The translations under genes and the position numbers were made by a program. A stretch of DNA of 46,443 nt from Alphaproteobacteria bacterium. Lineage in GTDB: Bacteria; Pseudomonadota; Alphaproteobacteria; Rs-D84. The stretch spans positions 1 to 46,443 of the forward strand of contig JAFXFG010000004.1 in assembly GCA_017520675.1 (NCBI GenBank), read 5' to 3'. This document shows positions 22,983-31,603 of the stretch, in pieces. The notes beneath the pieces are model-generated. The model worked only from the letters and a program-made list of their open reading frames with translations, made no database searches and was not told where the DNA came from. Numbering within the stretch: the first letter of the stretch is position 1; each line of letters opens with the position of its first letter.

Positions 22983-25472
22983 TTATAGCAACGGCGGGAA
23001 GCAATCGCCTCCGGCCTCAGGACAGCAATTGAAACCCATTTCGCCCATATCTGTATAGATTTCACCTGCGCAGCAACCATTTTCGTCTGGCAAACTGCCG
23101 TCCATACAGGTCAGTGCAGTGTCTTCTGCTGCTGGCACTTCTGCAACAGGGGCTTCATATGGATTGACCACACTGCCGTCATCGTTATATTGTACCCCCA
23201 GAATTTCTTCATTAAACTGTTGTGTTCCTTTGCCACCCAGTTCTTGAATCTTATTCTGGTATTGTTGCTTTTGGTCTTTAGTATAGGCCTCATATTGCAA
23301 AGCTTTCTTTGATTTGTAATTCATAGATTCACACCACAGTTTTAGTGTTGTATATGAATAGCCACCACAAGGGGACATTGATGCTTCTCCATTGGCATTT
23401 GTATTTCCTGGGATACAGTCGTCCTTAACGCGATATATACCATTTTCATCTTCAACGCAATATTCCTGTGCGTTAAATGAACGTGATTGTCCTTGCCAAG
23501 TACCATCGTTATAATCAACATCAAATTTGTTTAAATTTCTTTTACCGATGTCGGCTCTTTTTGTGTTCTCCGCGTATCCCAGTGAACATTTTTTGCCACC
23601 ACCTGTCTCGCCACATGATGCAACCAAATCTTGTGGTGAATAAACTGTAATTCGTGTACCTGCTGCAATTGTAAATGGTGGAACCGAGCTGTCCAGCATA
23701 TCCAGCATTAATTTCTGTGCGACTTGATTCCATGCGCTAATAATTTCGGACTTTGCTAACTCAGACGAACGCACAGTTCCGCTTTGAACAACAGTATTGT
23801 TATCTAGGTCAATCTGGTTAACAAACGCGTCCGCCACTGGATTAATCAGGTTAATTGCAGCCGGCACAAACGCGGTCAACATTGGCATAAAGAATTGTTC
23901 CAGATAGTCTGTACTACCACGTCCCAAGACCCCTTCGCGTCCCTGTGCATCGCCCGAAAATGGATCAGAATCATCACCTTTAAAATTATATTCCATACCA
24001 TTTGGCAAAATAAATTGATACCACTTAATTTGCATACGACCGATTGATGCATACGGCCCCGGCAGTTTTCCTGTTACATACCCCAGCATTAATGTCCCTG
24101 CCGGTATAATAACATTGCGTCCTGCGTCAGAATAAACATTTCTGTCAACGGTTGCGCGCACTGGCAAGAAACTATTTCTTAATGCTTCGGGATCTGCACG
24201 CACTTCTGATACAATCGTTGCAGGGATCGGCTTGTATTGGCGCAGTATGAATTGTCTATCATACGGCACAGACGGCAACAATCCATTACCAGATCCCAGA
24301 TATATTTCTGTTTCAATTTCTGGTGCTTTTTTTACAACACTCATACCCCGTTCATCTGATGAAATTCGCGCAGACATACCAGCAGAATCAGATGGGGACT
24401 CATTTTGCACTGCGCGATTAAATTGCTTAACCGCAGGTTTCATTGTTAATTCAGGTAGTATTCCACTGTTTATCACAGACAATCCAATATGCTCTGCATC
24501 GGTTCCAATTTTTTTACCGCTGTCATCTGTAATTATACCATTATCTGGATTATAAGTCCCTTCGGCATTTTTACAATCCTTGTCCGAGAAAGGATGATAA
24601 TAATACGCCCCACCAGATGGCTTAACCCAGCCGATTTGTTTCCCAGATGTCCCGTACGCAGGAAATGCGAAATCCGAACAACCATCAGGAATAACGATTT
24701 CAACTTCCTTCTTAGATTGTTTCTTAGTGGGTTTTATCGCGGGCGCCAAAGTGTCAACAGACTTTTTAATATTTTCTTTTATTGGCTCCGGCATTGGTTC
24801 TGACTCTGGCTCTGGTTCTTGCGCATAGTCAAACTCTGGTTCGTCATCAAATTCTGGTTCTTCTATCTTTGCGGGCTCAAAGGCAGGTTCTGTATATTTT
24901 TCTGGTTCAGATACAGGAATAATCGGCATCTGTACAGGTTCTTTTTCTGGCGCCTGCGCCCCCAGTGTCAAAACGATTTTAGATTCCTTTTTCATTGTCA
25001 GTGGTTCGTTGGTATCATGCCATTCTACGAACAAAGAAACATTTGTAACAGGTTGAACGGCTGTCGGTTCGTATTCCAAGAATATTTTACATCCAATTGT
25101 CTTGTTGATTGGTTTTATCACAGTGCAATTTTGCTTGATACTAAGCCCATTAATCTCTGTATAATTATTAACCCCCAAGATATTTACAGCGGTACTGGCG
25201 GTTATACTAATTTCTTGTGTTTTTTTGTCGCCGACTAAAACCTCAGCCCAGTTAATTATATCTGGATCGATTTTTATTTCTGCGACGGCTTTCTCTACAT
25301 CGTTTATATCTGCCTTTTTATTATCTGCCCCACCAAACAACAGGGTCAACAAAATCAAGACCAACACAAATGCCGCCGCCATCAACAACCATTGCACGCG
25401 CTTTGGTGTATCTTGCATTGATTCAGCAAGTTTCTTTTTTAAATCGGTCATTTTTTCTTTTAACTTGGCCAT
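22983..25472 (-). CDS. virB10: VirB10/TrbI type IV secretion core protein with Cys-rich tail
   Basis: 829 residues, about twice the usual VirB10. Order: short cytoplasmic Lys-rich start, one membrane helix (residues 27-47), a periplasmic beta-like domain (about 60-170), an acidic Pro/Glu linker (about 185-245), a Tyr-rich insert with paired Cys (about 260-335), then the TrbI barrel (about 430-660). The barrel shows PVRATVDRNVYSD, IPAGTLMLGYVTG, RMQIKWYQFILPNG and IAAGTRITVYSPQDLV. VirB10 spans both membranes and forms the core complex with VirB7 and VirB9. After the barrel come about 160 extra residues, ending in a Cys cluster (CMDGSLPDENGCC, NCCPEAGGDC). ATG after AGTAGG. Third gene of virB8-9-10. 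Confidence 0.9.
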   Translation of the reverse strand: MAKLKEKMTDLKKKLAESMQDTPKRVQWLLMAAAFVLVLILLTLLFGGADNKKADINDVEKAVAEIKIDPDIINWAEVLVGDKKTQEISITASTAVNILGVNNYTEINGLSIKQNCTVIKPINKTIGCKIFLEYEPTAVQPVTNVSLFVEWHDTNEPLTMKKESKIVLTLGAQAPEKEPVQMPIIPVSEPEKYTEPAFEPAKIEEPEFDDEPEFDYAQEPEPESEPMPEPIKENIKKSVDTLAPAIKPTKKQSKKEVEIVIPDGCSDFAFPAYGTSGKQIGWVKPSGGAYYYHPFSDKDCKNAEGTYNPDNGIITDDSGKKIGTDAEHIGLSVINSGILPELTMKPAVKQFNRAVQNESPSDSAGMSARISSDERGMSVVKKAPEIETEIYLGSGNGLLPSVPYDRQFILRQYKPIPATIVSEVRADPEALRNSFLPVRATVDRNVYSDAGRNVIIPAGTLMLGYVTGKLPGPYASIGRMQIKWYQFILPNGMEYNFKGDDSDPFSGDAQGREGVLGRGSTDYLEQFFMPMLTAFVPAAINLINPVADAFVNQIDLDNNTVVQSGTVRSSELAKSEIISAWNQVAQKLMLDMLDSSVPPFTIAAGTRITVYSPQDLVASCGETGGGKKCSLGYAENTKRADIGKRNLNKFDVDYNDGTWQGQSRSFNAQEYCVEDENGIYRVKDDCIPGNTNANGEASMSPCGGYSYTTLKLWCESMNYKSKKALQYEAYTKDQKQQYQNKIQELGGKGTQQFNEEILGVQYNDDGSVVNPYEAPVAEVPAAEDTALTCMDGSLPDENGCCAGEIYTDMGEMGFNCCPEAGGDCFPPLL

Positions 25473-25512
25473 TTGTATTGCCTACTTTGTTTTTTAGATA
25501 AATTTATTCGCA

Positions 25513-27045
25513 TTATTGTAATCTAACGACACTGCAACTTGTTCCGCTAAATTTCAGCATTTTATCGCACAGTTTTTGTGCTGTATCAATATCTGCGAAC
25601 GGTCCAACACGCAGGCGGTACATACGCGCACTGGCTGATGCAGTACCCAAATCGCCGACCCCCTGTGTATCGACGGAATAGAATACCATATCTTCGTATG
25701 GTGTCAGCAAACCTTGACCATCTTCGCCACTGAATTTAGCCAACAGCATTGCCCAATAATCGTCCAATGCCTTAACAGATGTATCGGATTTTAGTTCAAC
25801 CGCAACCCCGACTTGATTACTGGAAATCAGCGGAATATTTGTCTGTGGCAGATATGCCCCTGCGGTATTGCGTTGTTGTGGCAACATATTAACAACACTG
25901 CTTGATGACTGTGGCATCACTTGTGGCACGCTATACCCAGCCGGCATATAATATCCTGCACCAGTCATTGGGTTGACTGTTTGATTATTTCCCATAAACA
26001 TAGGGGTTCCAGTATAGTTTGTTCCCATACTCATCGCAGCCATACTATCTGTGTATGCGATATTATTCAAGGACTGACCGGACAGCATACTTTGTGCAAC
26101 ATTTGCCTCAGCCAGTGCCATAACAGATGCAGTATCTGCAATCAAGAATGGTTTTTCGCGTTTTTTGATACAAACAATGCGTTGACCACTGCGCAGTACC
26201 ATATCACCAACTGCCTCAACAATTAATAGTCTGCCGTCCTCGCCATCTGTGCGAAATCCGACTGGTGATTCACCACCCTCGACCAGTAATGACACCACTG
26301 GTCTTTGTGTCATTGAAATAACCTTGTCGCCAAAATCGATATAAGTAAAGATTCTGTCGCGCCATACGCGTTCTGGTGCAATAACATAATCATCTGGATT
26401 TGGCACAAATATATCAAGGTCAAATCTAAATTCAGACGGGTCTATCTTCATAGATTTTATCCAGCCATAATCTTCGCCGTCAACCCCAACGGTGCTTGGG
26501 GTTGCTGCGCTTGATTTGTTGAATATAGAACGCGCGCCACCTGATGTTCTTGTTGCACCTGCGCCCGCCATCGGCAGACTGCTGTTTCCATCCAAAATGA
26601 TATCCACCTGTGAATAAGTAATTTCGCTGGCGTTGCTGGGTTGTGCCTGTAAATAAAAGATATATTTATTTCCTGATTTTCCTGTTACAATCATATTAGT
26701 GTCAGAACCCTGATTGTCTGTCGCGGGCGAAATAAACATTGTTCTATCGCCCTGTGTGGCATCGATTTGGAATTGACCAGAATCACCAACAATTGCATCT
26801 TCTATCTGTTCGCCATTTGGCAAATTAATCATAGTAACCATACCATTACGCAGTTTAATTGGCAAAACATTGCCTGATGACCATGCTAATTGCGCATACC
26901 CAGGTTTTAAACTGCCTGCGGTCATATTTGCATTTGGGTTATCCCATGCTTCTTGTATTCCATAGTCGCAATATGCCGGCACTGAAATCATTCCCATCAG
27001 GCAAAAAACAGAAATACTAAATTTAAATTTTTTCACAAAAGTCAT
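25513..27045 (-). CDS. virB9: VirB9-type core protein with C-terminal SPOR domain
   Basis: 510 residues, nearly twice a usual VirB9. Signal peptide residues 1-26 (ends VPAYC). N-terminal VirB9 domain about 30-135 (IKLRNGMVTMINLPNGEQI, TMFISPA). C-terminal VirB9 domain about 195-305 (RVWRDRIFTYIDFGD, PVVSLL). A Met/Gln/Asn-rich linker covers about 320-430. Residues 435-510 look like a SPOR domain (VAVELKSDTS, MYRLRVGPFADIDTAQKLC, CSVVRL), which binds denuded peptidoglycan at division sites in other proteins. VirB9 forms the outer-membrane core ring of type IV secretion systems. ATG after AAGGA; 22 bases after virB8. Confidence 0.88.
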   Translation of the reverse strand: MTFVKKFKFSISVFCLMGMISVPAYCDYGIQEAWDNPNANMTAGSLKPGYAQLAWSSGNVLPIKLRNGMVTMINLPNGEQIEDAIVGDSGQFQIDATQGDRTMFISPATDNQGSDTNMIVTGKSGNKYIFYLQAQPSNASEITYSQVDIILDGNSSLPMAGAGATRTSGGARSIFNKSSAATPSTVGVDGEDYGWIKSMKIDPSEFRFDLDIFVPNPDDYVIAPERVWRDRIFTYIDFGDKVISMTQRPVVSLLVEGGESPVGFRTDGEDGRLLIVEAVGDMVLRSGQRIVCIKKREKPFLIADTASVMALAEANVAQSMLSGQSLNNIAYTDSMAAMSMGTNYTGTPMFMGNNQTVNPMTGAGYYMPAGYSVPQVMPQSSSSVVNMLPQQRNTAGAYLPQTNIPLISSNQVGVAVELKSDTSVKALDDYWAMLLAKFSGEDGQGLLTPYEDMVFYSVDTQGVGDLGTASASARMYRLRVGPFADIDTAQKLCDKMLKFSGTSCSVVRLQ

Positions 27046-27067
27046 TTCTAATCCTTATATGTTTTTT

Positions 27068-27745
27068 TTAATTGTTTCCACGAAATCCGGTGTTTAGTGG
27101 GTCGCCATCGCCTTCGATTACCTTGTATTCGCTGACGCGTAACCCCAGTGGATTATCAATACGATCTGCCCAATTTATTTCTGTATCGCCAATCTCATGC
27201 AGTTTTATTTGAACTGTATAGTACTTAGCATCATTTTCTTGAATATTGCCCATTGCATCTGCGCAGAAATATTTAAATCTCACCCTATATGCGTTTTCTG
27301 CAGAAAAGTACATTATCTTGTCGTCAAACGACACATGGCATGAAAAATCAAAGTCTGGCAAAGTTCCCATTATTGCCCTGAACATTGCGGTATTGATAAA
27401 GTCCGCATAAACATTCTCGGACGACATTATACGCACTTTCCCGTTCCAAGTATTTTGCATTGCCTCAGCATTTGTAAAAACTTCATTTCTGTGGCGAACA
27501 TATTCACGAATAAAAGCGTGTTTATACAGTTCAACATTTTCGTCTGCACCAGCGGTTGACATTTCGATTAGTTTAACGGTTCTTTCGCTGGGCAATGCCG
27601 TTGATAAAAAGAAAATCTGTGGTCTGTTAAGTGGGAACATTTTTGCCAATGTAATCAGCATACCAACCAGCACAACTATTGCAGTTGCGCACACAAAGAC
27701 CAGCAGTCTTGATAATAAAATTGGCGGTTCTACGCGTTTTGACAC
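27068..27745 (-). CDS. virB8: VirB8 inner-membrane assembly protein
   Basis: 225 residues, the usual size. A short cytoplasmic start (MSKRVEPPILLSRL) precedes one membrane helix (about 13-37). A periplasmic NTF2-like domain follows (about 60-210), with YKHAFIREYVRHRNEV and a sheet-rich end (YYTVQIKLHEIGDTEINWADRIDNPLGLRVSEYKV) that matches VirB8. The GTG at 27745 is chosen because GGAAGG sits 5 bases upstream; a TTG six codons earlier overlaps that site. VirB8 is the assembly factor of the type IV secretion system. First gene of virB8-9-10. Confidence 0.88.
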   Translation of the reverse strand: MSKRVEPPILLSRLLVFVCATAIVVLVGMLITLAKMFPLNRPQIFFLSTALPSERTVKLIEMSTAGADENVELYKHAFIREYVRHRNEVFTNAEAMQNTWNGKVRIMSSENVYADFINTAMFRAIMGTLPDFDFSCHVSFDDKIMYFSAENAYRVRFKYFCADAMGNIQENDAKYYTVQIKLHEIGDTEINWADRIDNPLGLRVSEYKVIEGDGDPLNTGFRGNN

Positions 27746-27883
27746 AAAAATCCTTCCTATCAATTAAAATGATTGTAGAAAAAAATATATAACTTATGCA
27801 AGAAAAAACTAACATATAAAAACAAAAACATAGGTTTAAAATTTTCTTGCGTAAGGATTGTAAAAATATTATAATATTTCCGC

Positions 27884-27911
27884 TTGATTTTTTGTATTTG
27901 TGTGCTATTCT
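27884..27911 (+). promoter_or_regulatory. Promoter of tRNA-Trp-secE-nusG
   Basis: TTGATT (27884-27889), 16-base spacer ending in TGC, TATTCT (27906-27911), an extended -10. A TATAAT at 27925-27930 is an alternative -10 without a good -35. Confidence 0.45.
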
Positions 27912-27966
27912 TCCACAGACTATATATAATGGCATGCGGTACATCAGGCCAAAGATATGCAGCCAC

Positions 27967-28040
27967 AGGGGCATAGTTCAACGGTAGAATATCGGTCTCC
28001 AAAACCGCGGATGAGGGTTCGATTCCTTCTGCCCCTGCCA
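27967..28040 (+). tRNA. trnW: tRNA-Trp (anticodon CCA)
   Basis: Acceptor arm AGGGGCA (27967-27973) pairs with TGCCCCT (28030-28036), discriminator G, and CCA is encoded. D-arm AGTTCAACGGTAGA, anticodon loop CTCCAAA (anticodon CCA), T-arm GGTTCGATTCC. It lies 63 bases before secE, the usual alphaproteobacterial order. Confidence 0.97.
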
Positions 28041-28103
28041 GTTAAAATTCGGGTGTTGTTGTGTATAGTTGCGAATAAATTACGTAATATTAGGCAGTTT
28101 TTT

Positions 28104-28283
28104 ATGAAAAAAATACTGGATTTTTTTAAGTCGGTTCGCAGCGAATGGTTCAAGATTGTATGGCCATCGCGTGATACTGTTGTGCGTTCAACGATAATGA
28201 TATTGGTGTTTTCTGGATTGGCTACCTTGTTTTTCTTTGTGGTGGACAGTGTTTTGAATGCATTGGTTGGATGGATATTTTAA
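28104..28283 (+). CDS. secE: Preprotein translocase subunit SecE
   Basis: 59 residues, the short single-helix form. Residues 1-25 carry the conserved amphipathic helix SVRSEWFKIVWPSRDTV (E-x-x-K-V-x-W-P), followed by one membrane helix (about 30-55). SecE clamps SecY in the inner-membrane translocon. ATG at 28104 is supported by AGG upstream and the standard SecE N-terminus; in-frame sequence further upstream is tRNA. Confidence 0.95.
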   Translation: MKKILDFFKSVRSEWFKIVWPSRDTVVRSTIMILVFSGLATLFFFVVDSVLNALVGWIF

Positions 28284-28304
28284 TACAGGCAAAGGAAGTG
28301 TGTT

Positions 28305-28838
28305 ATGGAAGAAAATATGCAGTGGTTTGTTGTTAATGTTCATACTGGTTGCGAAGACAAGGTTGCGCGTGGTTTGCGTGAACAGATTGATAAGCGTCGC
28401 TTGAATGCTTTGTTTGGTGAAATATTGGTTCCAACGCGCGAAGTAACTGAAATCAAGGGTGGTCGTCGCGTCAAAAGTGAAAAGAAATTTTTTCCAGGCT
28501 ATATCGTTGTTCAAATGGTTATGAATAACGAAACTTTTTCATTGGTAAAATTGATGCCTCAGGTTGTTATGTTCTTGGGTGCGAAAAATAAACCAATCGC
28601 AGTCAGTGAGGAAGAGGCGCGCCGTCTGTTGAAACAGGTTGAAGAGGGTTCAGTTGTTGCGGACGATGTTCAATACGAAGTTGGGCAAGAGGTACATGTT
28701 ATCGACGGGCCGTTTGCAGGCTTTAATGGTGTCGCGTCAGAGGTTGACAATGTCAAACAAAAGATGACTGTAACTGTACTGGTGTTTGGTCGTGAAACCA
28801 GTATGGAGCTTGAGTTTGAACAGGTTGAAAGGGTTTAA
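28305..28838 (+). CDS. nusG: Transcription elongation/antitermination factor NusG
   Basis: 177 residues, normal length. NGN domain at 5-120 (WFVVNVHTGCEDKVA, FFPGYIVVQM) and KOW motif (GQEVHVIDGPFAGFNG, about 125-150). NusG binds RNA polymerase and links it to Rho or ribosomes. ATG after AAGGAAG, 21 bases after secE. Its stop is 1 base before the next small gene. Confidence 0.97.
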   Translation: MEENMQWFVVNVHTGCEDKVARGLREQIDKRRLNALFGEILVPTREVTEIKGGRRVKSEKKFFPGYIVVQMVMNNETFSLVKLMPQVVMFLGAKNKPIAVSEEEARRLLKQVEEGSVVADDVQYEVGQEVHVIDGPFAGFNGVASEVDNVKQKMTVTVLVFGRETSMELEFEQVERV

Positions 28839-28839
28839 G

Positions 28840-29013
28840 ATGGGGCTTTATAAAAATCCTAAAACCAACAAGATAGAATATGTAATCACACGCGAAGATG
28901 TTATTCGTTATGTGCAGAAATTTCGTGAGTCTGAAGAAATGAAAGAATGTCTTGCGAAGTTTGAAAAAATGCGTGAGTCTGTACTAAAATCTGCCGAACG
29001 CGGTGGAAGGTAA
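28840..29013 (+). CDS. Small unknown protein between nusG and rplK
   Basis: 57 residues, no family recognised. Highly charged and helical-looking (TREDVIRYVQKFRESEEMKE, AKFEKMRESVLKSAERGGR), no signal or membrane span. ATG starts 1 base after the nusG stop, and GAAAGGG at the end of nusG is a good ribosome site, so it is translated together with NusG. Normally rplK follows nusG directly. The extra gene is followed by a 121-base leader before rplK. Confidence 0.65.
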   Translation: MGLYKNPKTNKIEYVITREDVIRYVQKFRESEEMKECLAKFEKMRESVLKSAERGGR

Positions 29014-29134
29014 AGTTTCTGTCTGGGCGATTCGATATAACCGAATTGTCTGACAAAAAACTGTGGTAGATACGCCATATCGAACCACAGCACATTCAGG
29101 TGCAATAACGCACCGCAAAAAATGGAGTGAACAA
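29014..29134 (+). promoter_or_regulatory. Structured leader of rplK-rplA
   Basis: 121 bp with paired elements: CTGTGGT (29061-29067) with ACCACAG (29084-29090), and GGTGC (29099-29103) with GCACC (29110-29114) just before the ribosome site GGAGTG. L1 represses the L11 operon by binding such a leader in other bacteria; this is the natural candidate site, but I cannot match the exact L1 motif. Confidence 0.4.
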
Positions 29135-29566
29135 ATGGCAAAAAAAGAAGTTAAGGGACTGGTAAAACTGGTTGTCCCTGCTAAGCAAGCAAATCCTGCG
29201 CCACCAATTGGTCCGGCTTTGGGTGCTGCTGGTGTAAACATTGCAGAATTCTGCAAACAGTTTAATGATAGAACTGCTGATAAAGAACCTGGAATGCCAA
29301 TTCCTTGCATTATCACAGTTTATACAGATCGCAGTTTCGAATTTATTATGAAATTGCCACCTGTTGCATACTATATTAAAAAGGCATTGAAATTAAAAAT
29401 CGGCTCACACAAACCTGGTCGTGATTTTGTTGGAACATTGACTCAGGCACAATTGAAAGAAATTGCCGAAGCAAAAATGCCAGATTTAAATTGCTCTACC
29501 ATTGAATCTGCGATGAACATTGTTGCGGGTCAATGCCGTTCTATGGGCGTAAAGGTGGAGGAATAA
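29135..29566 (+). CDS. rplK: 50S ribosomal protein L11
   Basis: 143 residues, normal length. N-terminal domain with [19 protein letters not shown] and C-terminal RNA-binding domain ([20 protein letters not shown]). L11 sits in the GTPase centre of the large subunit. The ATG at 29135 follows GGAG and gives the family start MAKKEVKG. Confidence 0.97.
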   Translation: MAKKEVKGLVKLVVPAKQANPAPPIGPALGAAGVNIAEFCKQFNDRTADKEPGMPIPCIITVYTDRSFEFIMKLPPVAYYIKKALKLKIGSHKPGRDFVGTLTQAQLKEIAEAKMPDLNCSTIESAMNIVAGQCRSMGVKVEE

Positions 29567-29570
29567 TATC

Positions 29571-30245
29571 ATGAAATTGACTAAGAAACAGCAAACTTGG
29601 AAAAACTTGGATACGGACAAAGTTTATACTTTGGCCGAAGGTATCGAAGCGTTGCGTGAATACGCGTCCAAGAAATTTGATGAAACATTGGAAATCGCAA
29701 TTCGTTTGGGAATTGATGTAACCAAGGCAGACCAGAACATTCGTGGAATGTTATCTTTGCCAAATGGTACTGGTAAAACTGTACGTGTTGCAGTATTTAC
29801 AGCAAATGCCCAAGACGAAGCCAAAAAGGCAGGTGCAGACGTTGTTGGTGGCGAAGAATTGATTGATGCAGTTGCTGCGGGCAATATTAACTTTGATCGT
29901 GTGATTGCAACACCAGATATGATGCCAAAAATGTCCAAGATTGCACGTGTTTTGGGGCCAAAGGGCTTAATGCCAAACCCAAAACTGGGCACTGTAACAA
30001 ACAATGTTGCAGACGCAGTTGCGACTGCCAAGGCTGGTCAAATTGAATACCGCGCAGAAAAGAAAGGTATTATCCATGCCGGTATTGGTAAAATGTCATT
30101 TGCGACAGAAAAGTTGGTTGAAAACGCAAATGCATTGATTGATCAATTGAAAAAAGTTAAACCATCATCTACCAAGGGTCAGTACATATTGGGTGTATCG
30201 ATTGCGACAACCCAGGGTCCTGGTATCAAAGTAGATGCAAAATAA
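29571..30245 (+). CDS. rplA: 50S ribosomal protein L1
   Basis: 224 residues, near the usual 230. Signature GPKGLMPNPKLGTVT in the second half and KKGIIHAGIGKMSF near residues 164-177. L1 forms the mobile stalk at the E site and is usually the autogenous repressor of the L11 operon. Starts 4 bases after rplK, with GGAGG in its end. Confidence 0.97.
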   Translation: MKLTKKQQTWKNLDTDKVYTLAEGIEALREYASKKFDETLEIAIRLGIDVTKADQNIRGMLSLPNGTGKTVRVAVFTANAQDEAKKAGADVVGGEELIDAVAAGNINFDRVIATPDMMPKMSKIARVLGPKGLMPNPKLGTVTNNVADAVATAKAGQIEYRAEKKGIIHAGIGKMSFATEKLVENANALIDQLKKVKPSSTKGQYILGVSIATTQGPGIKVDAK

Positions 30246-30249
30246 TAAG

Positions 30250-30277
30250 GTGCGACTGAATTAACATTCGGTCGCAC
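30250..30277 (+). other. Hairpin at the end of rplA
   Basis: GTGCGACTGAAT pairs with ATTCGGTCGCAC over a 4-base loop (12-bp stem including one G-T). No T-run follows, so an RNA-processing or stability role is more likely than termination. Confidence 0.6.
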
Positions 30278-30283
30278 AAACAG

Positions 30284-30416
30284 ATTTCTGTCCAAGACTG
30301 ATGGTGTGGCAACACTTAATTCCCATCATAGACAAAGAAAAATTCTTTGGGGCAGGAACCTTAGCCCCACCCAAGGGCAACCTTGGATGGAAAGTTAACA
30401 AAAACAGAAGCTTGAA
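30284..30416 (+). promoter_or_regulatory. L10 leader (autoregulatory mRNA element)
   Basis: The 150-base gap before rplJ contains the recognisable L10-leader core: CCAAGACTGATGGTGTGGC, then CTTAATTCCCATCATAGAC. A second hairpin region follows (GGGGC...GCCCC). The L10-(L12)4 complex binds this RNA and represses rplJL translation. Position and core match; the exact boundaries are approximate. Confidence 0.8.
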
Positions 30417-30428
30417 GGAAAAATAGAC

Positions 30429-30908
30429 ATGAGACGCGAAGAAAAATCAGATTTGATTTCAGCGTTACAGTCGTCCCTGAAAGAAGCAAACGGTGTTTTC
30501 GTTATTGAAAACCATGGCTTGACAGTACAGGAATTCGAAGGGTTGCGTAATGAATTGCGCCCAATGGTTTCCTTGTTCAAAGTTGTCAAGAATCGTTTGA
30601 TGAAGTTAGCGTTAAAAGACACTGACTTTGAATCTGTATCCGATATGTTAAAGCGTCCAACTGCAGTTGCTGTTGCAACAGACGGTTTGGCGGTAACCAA
30701 AGTATTGGCCAAATTTGCCGAAGAACATCCAAATTTGACAATCGTTGGTGGTAAAATGGATGCGGACGTTCTGGATGCGAACGGCGTATTGCAATTATCC
30801 AAGCTTCCTTCACTGTTGGAAATTCGTGGCACGATTGCGCGTATATTGGTCGAACCTGCATCGCGCCTTGCACGTGTTTCAGCAGAGTATGGAAAAAAAG
30901 AACAATAA
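30429..30908 (+). CDS. rplJ: 50S ribosomal protein L10
   Basis: 159 residues, slightly short of the usual 165-175. Contains NHGLTVQEFEGLRNELRP and the conserved KVVKNRLMKLA region near residues 55-65. L10 anchors the L7/L12 stalk to the ribosome. ATG after GAAGGAAAAAT. Preceded by the L10 leader that controls it. Confidence 0.96.
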   Translation: MRREEKSDLISALQSSLKEANGVFVIENHGLTVQEFEGLRNELRPMVSLFKVVKNRLMKLALKDTDFESVSDMLKRPTAVAVATDGLAVTKVLAKFAEEHPNLTIVGGKMDADVLDANGVLQLSKLPSLLEIRGTIARILVEPASRLARVSAEYGKKEQ

Positions 30909-30953
30909 ACATCAGAATAGGAATATTCTGACCTACCCAATAGGAGTAAAAAA

Positions 30954-31319
30954 ATGGCAGACATTCAAAAATTAGTTGAAGAATTGTCAAAATTGACTGT
31001 TTTGGAAGCAGTTGAACTGTCCAAAGCATTAGAAGAAACATGGGGCGTAAGTGCTGCTGCTGCTGTTGCAGTTGCTGCTGGTCCTGCTGCGGCTGCTGCA
31101 GAAGAAAAGTCAGAATTTGACGTTATCTTGGCAGAAATTGGCGCAAACAAATTGGCTGTTATCAAAGCGGTAAAAGAAGCAACAGGTCTTGGCTTGACCG
31201 AAGCAAAGGCTTTGGTAGAATCTGCACCAAAGGCAGTTAAAGAAGCCTTGGCAAAAGATGAAGCCGAAAAATTGAAGGCTGCATTAGAAGCCGCTGGTGC
31301 AAAGGTTGAATTGAAATAA
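30954..31319 (+). CDS. rplL: 50S ribosomal protein L7/L12
   Basis: 121 residues. N-terminal dimer domain ([22 protein letters not shown]), Ala-rich hinge (residues 35-50), C-terminal domain ([32 protein letters not shown]) that recruits translation GTPases. ATG after AGGAG. Confidence 0.97.
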   Translation: MADIQKLVEELSKLTVLEAVELSKALEETWGVSAAAAVAVAAGPAAAAAEEKSEFDVILAEIGANKLAVIKAVKEATGLGLTEAKALVESAPKAVKEALAKDEAEKLKAALEAAGAKVELK

Positions 31320-31603
31320 TTTAACTTTTAACCAAAACGGTTTTTTATAACCGTCTCGTGGAAACACGAAAAACGCCGCCCACCTAGGGGAAACCCTAAG
31401 TGGGCACAAAGGCGTAAAAACCAAACAAAAAAACAAGATACAAAAAGCGTGTCAAAAAAAGGAGATTATTAAACAAATAAGAGTGTATTTTAATTTAGCA
31501 AAATAAGATACGACTACAGAATATTGTTATTCAGAATTTGTTTAAAAATCTCTTTTTTTTACCGCTTCGTTTGCAAAACGCACAGAATAAAGGATTAAAA
31601 CCG
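31320..31603 (+). promoter_or_regulatory. rplL-rpoB intergenic region with stacked hairpins
   Basis: 284 bp without a gene. Three consecutive hairpins: ACGGT/ACCGT (about 31338-31354), CTCGTG/CACGA (about 31355-31370), and a long one, ACGCC-x-CCCAC-x-TAGGG with CCCTA-x-GTGGG...GGCGT (31373-31425). No T-run follows, so this fits a processing site or partial attenuator like the one between rplL and rpoB of Escherichia coli. The remaining 160 bp are AT-rich leader. Confidence 0.6.

Noticed and set aside
27957-28103. Longer SecE starting before the tRNA
   Set aside because: The extra residues are translated tRNA-Trp; SecE starts at MKKILDFFK.
29099-29114. GGTGC/GCACC hairpin before rplK as a terminator
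   Set aside because: It is followed by the ribosome site and start codon rather than by a T-run.
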